Shown here piece after piece: positions 62,538 through 64,000 of a stretch of 64,000 nucleotides of DNA. The notes below the pieces were generated by a model. It was not told where the DNA came from, did not search any database, and was given only the letters and a program-made list of their open reading frames with translations. The translations under genes and the position numbers were made by a program. The number at the start of each line of letters is the position of its first letter. Position 1 is the stretch's first letter. The stretch lies in NCBI RefSeq assembly GCF_030013905.1, contig NZ_CP124862.1:1054001-1118000 (forward strand), in the 5' to 3' direction. The stretch comes from Petroclostridium sp. X23. GTDB lineage: Bacteria; Bacillota; Clostridia; SK-Y3.

Positions 62538-63574
62538 CTTATTAGCTCATCTATGGACTCTCCAGAAAACTGACTTATTCCACCACTTAAAGTTATTCTT
62601 TCATTCACTTCAAATTCTACGCTCTTTATTTCTGACTGAATTTTCTTTGCAACCATTCGAGCTGCTTCCAAATTGGTATCCGGCATTATAATAATATATT
62701 CTTCTCCACCATAGCGGCCAATTATATTTGTAGATTCAACAGTATCAACAATTGTTTCTGCTACCTTTATAATTACATGATCTCCATTCAAATGCCCGTA
62801 GTTATCATTAATTTCCTTGAAATTATCAATGTCGGCAATAATAAGTGATAGAGGGCATCCCCTACGCCTTGCATGGTCCATCTCCTCTTTTAAAATCTCA
62901 AAAGATACGGCATGATTCATTAACCCTGTCATAGCATCTCTCTTCGCCAGTTCCTCAAGTTTAAGGTTCTTTTCTTGAATTGTTTTTTTATCTAAAAATA
63001 ATGACAATCTTATGCTTATCATTATTCTTGACTGCAGCCAAGTGAATATATTAAATATCAGTGTGTTTTGCCTTATGATAAATACTATCTCCTGATTTTC
63101 CTGATAATATGGCAGTAAAAATGAAAAACCCAAATAAGCAGAGAATATTAGAATACAACTTTCTATAGGCATCATATTAATCATCAGTGTGATGCCAAAA
63201 ACCGCCATTAAATACATATGTATCAAATCAATTTCTCCTTGAGTCATTAAAGCCAAAAACATTCCGAGCAGCAATACAGCTATTGCATAGATATATTGAA
63301 CTGCTTTAGCTAGGTAGATATTGATAGTATTTATTTTCGTATTGACAAACATAATAATTGGTATCAATACTATATTAGAAATAAGAAAGGGTGAAATCGC
63401 ATTTTCTGAATGACAAGGAGTCTCGAGTATGAAATAAACAATACACTCTGTAAAAAATAATAAAACTGTAAAGATGGCAAGCCTGGAGAAATTATCTTTT
63501 ATCAGCTGTCTCTCGAATTCATTCTTATATTGTTTAGGAATTTTTGTTCGTATGCTTTGCCAAATGTTGTCCAT
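62477..63574 (-). CDS. Diguanylate cyclase with N-terminal membrane sensor (GGDEF)
   Basis: The 365-residue protein has about six membrane segments (residues 30-190) and a C-terminal GGDEF domain: RDAMTGLMNHAVSFEILKEE, ADIDNFKEINDNYGHLNGDH and the active site RYGGEEYIIIMP (GGEEY form). No RxxD inhibitory site is seen just upstream. It should make cyclic di-GMP from two GTP. The 3' end is shared with the direct repeat. Confidence 0.9.
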   Translation of the reverse strand: MDNIWQSIRTKIPKQYKNEFERQLIKDNFSRLAIFTVLLFFTECIVYFILETPCHSENAISPFLISNIVLIPIIMFVNTKINTINIYLAKAVQYIYAIAVLLLGMFLALMTQGEIDLIHMYLMAVFGITLMINMMPIESCILIFSAYLGFSFLLPYYQENQEIVFIIRQNTLIFNIFTWLQSRIMISIRLSLFLDKKTIQEKNLKLEELAKRDAMTGLMNHAVSFEILKEEMDHARRRGCPLSLIIADIDNFKEINDNYGHLNGDHVIIKVAETIVDTVESTNIIGRYGGEEYIIIMPDTNLEAARMVAKKIQSEIKSVEFEVNERITLSGGISQFSGESIDELIRTTDEKLYRAKKSGKNRFEI

Positions 63575-63676
63575 TATGACCTCCTAAAATATATCAGACA
63601 TGATCAAATCATTTCTATTACCTAATCATTTATTATAATAAAATAGTTCGACAGATGTTGACAAAAACCTTTTATT

Positions 63677-64000
63677 ATGACTAATTATTCTAGTATAATT
63701 TTCATCTTTCACATAAATGCAAAAACACATGAATATGCACAAATCCTTACTGCAAAAGACTATGATGTTATAGACAGGGTCTTTGCCGGTGGACTTGCAA
63801 GAGAAGATCATATATTTAAAGCTCTCGCACTTAGGGCGCCATTTACTAAACTGGTTTGCATAGGCAGAGCATTAATGATTCCTGGTTTCCTTGGTGCAAA
63901 TATTGAAGAAGTGCTTTATGCTGATAGAAAAGGATGCATATATAAAACGGATTTCGAAAACTTCAGATATTTTTTAATGAGCATTAAGCAGCCGCACTAA
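63677..64000 (+). pseudogene. C-terminal fragment of an FMN-binding glutamate-synthase-type protein
   Basis: The frame reads FAGGLAREDHIFKALALRAP, FTKLVCIGRALMIPGFLGAN, IEEVLY, which is the phosphate-binding end of the GltS-type FMN barrel. The first ~30 residues are unrelated and there is no ribosome site before the ATG, so this is a 5'-truncated remnant. It stops exactly at the window end. Confidence 0.65.

Overview
The window is AT-rich, low-GC DNA from an anaerobic, spore-forming member of class Clostridia (Firmicutes); the genus cannot be fixed from sequence alone. Evidence is strong AGGAGG-type ribosome binding sites, sporulation genes (a SpoVA module, spore photoproduct lyase, a Spo0E-like phosphatase, a GerAB-type permease), a ruvC-ruvA-ruvB-DUF2905 block, an ireB/ruvX/DUF1292 block, 2-hydroxyacyl-CoA dehydratase activase homologues and a Phe T-box ahead of pheS-pheT.

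Region 1 (1-11.6 kb) is an envelope/metal-stress island. It holds a lemA-TPM pair, Met-rich small secreted proteins, an OmpR-family response regulator with a sensor kinase split by a one-base frameshift, a SAM methyltransferase, a scrambled chemotaxis receptor, a Cys-rich DUF326 (copper-storage-like) protein, and a six-gene operon: LDCC-motif peptide, CcdA, Lgt paralogue, Spo0E-like, isoprenylcysteine methyltransferase-like protein, YHS peptide. Four intergenic sites with TTCAYA-like hexamers repeated every 11 bp stand upstream of four of these transcription units and suggest one regulon.

Region 2 (11.6-17.1 kb) carries small hydrophobic proteins, a MITE-like element and a spoVA operon of the DUF1657-DUF421-spoVAC-spoVAD-spoVAE type. 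The operon ends in a graveyard of fused fragments of DUF1657, thioredoxin, cysK and cysH genes.

Region 3 (17.3-31 kb) holds a pentapeptide-repeat protein, an ABC exporter, a spore photoproduct lyase homologue whose hydrogen-donor Cys is Ser, tcdA with 6S RNA upstream, a three-gene CoA-dehydratase-activase operon, and ruvX/ireB separated by an aldo-keto reductase and a large membrane protein.

Region 4 (31-44.2 kb) is housekeeping: pheST with its T-box, a cell-wall amidase, ruvCAB, and argGH behind a clear promoter with an ARG-box-like site. Several intergenic gaps here, including gaps inside operons, hold palindromic repeats or heptamer tandem repeats.

Region 5 (44.2-64 kb) holds lipoprotein and membrane genes, a DUF2339/DUF3999 pair broken by a complete 1,497-bp IS4-type element with a 10-bp target duplication, an enolase-superfamily enzyme with its GntR regulator, two orphan RiPP-like precursor genes, an ECF sigma/anti-sigma pair, proBA, a class B penicillin-binding protein, and a GerAB-type permease lying between ~400-bp direct repeats made of the GGDEF-gene 3' end plus the PBP-gene 5' end. 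The window ends with a fragment of an FMN-binding glutamate-synthase-type protein.
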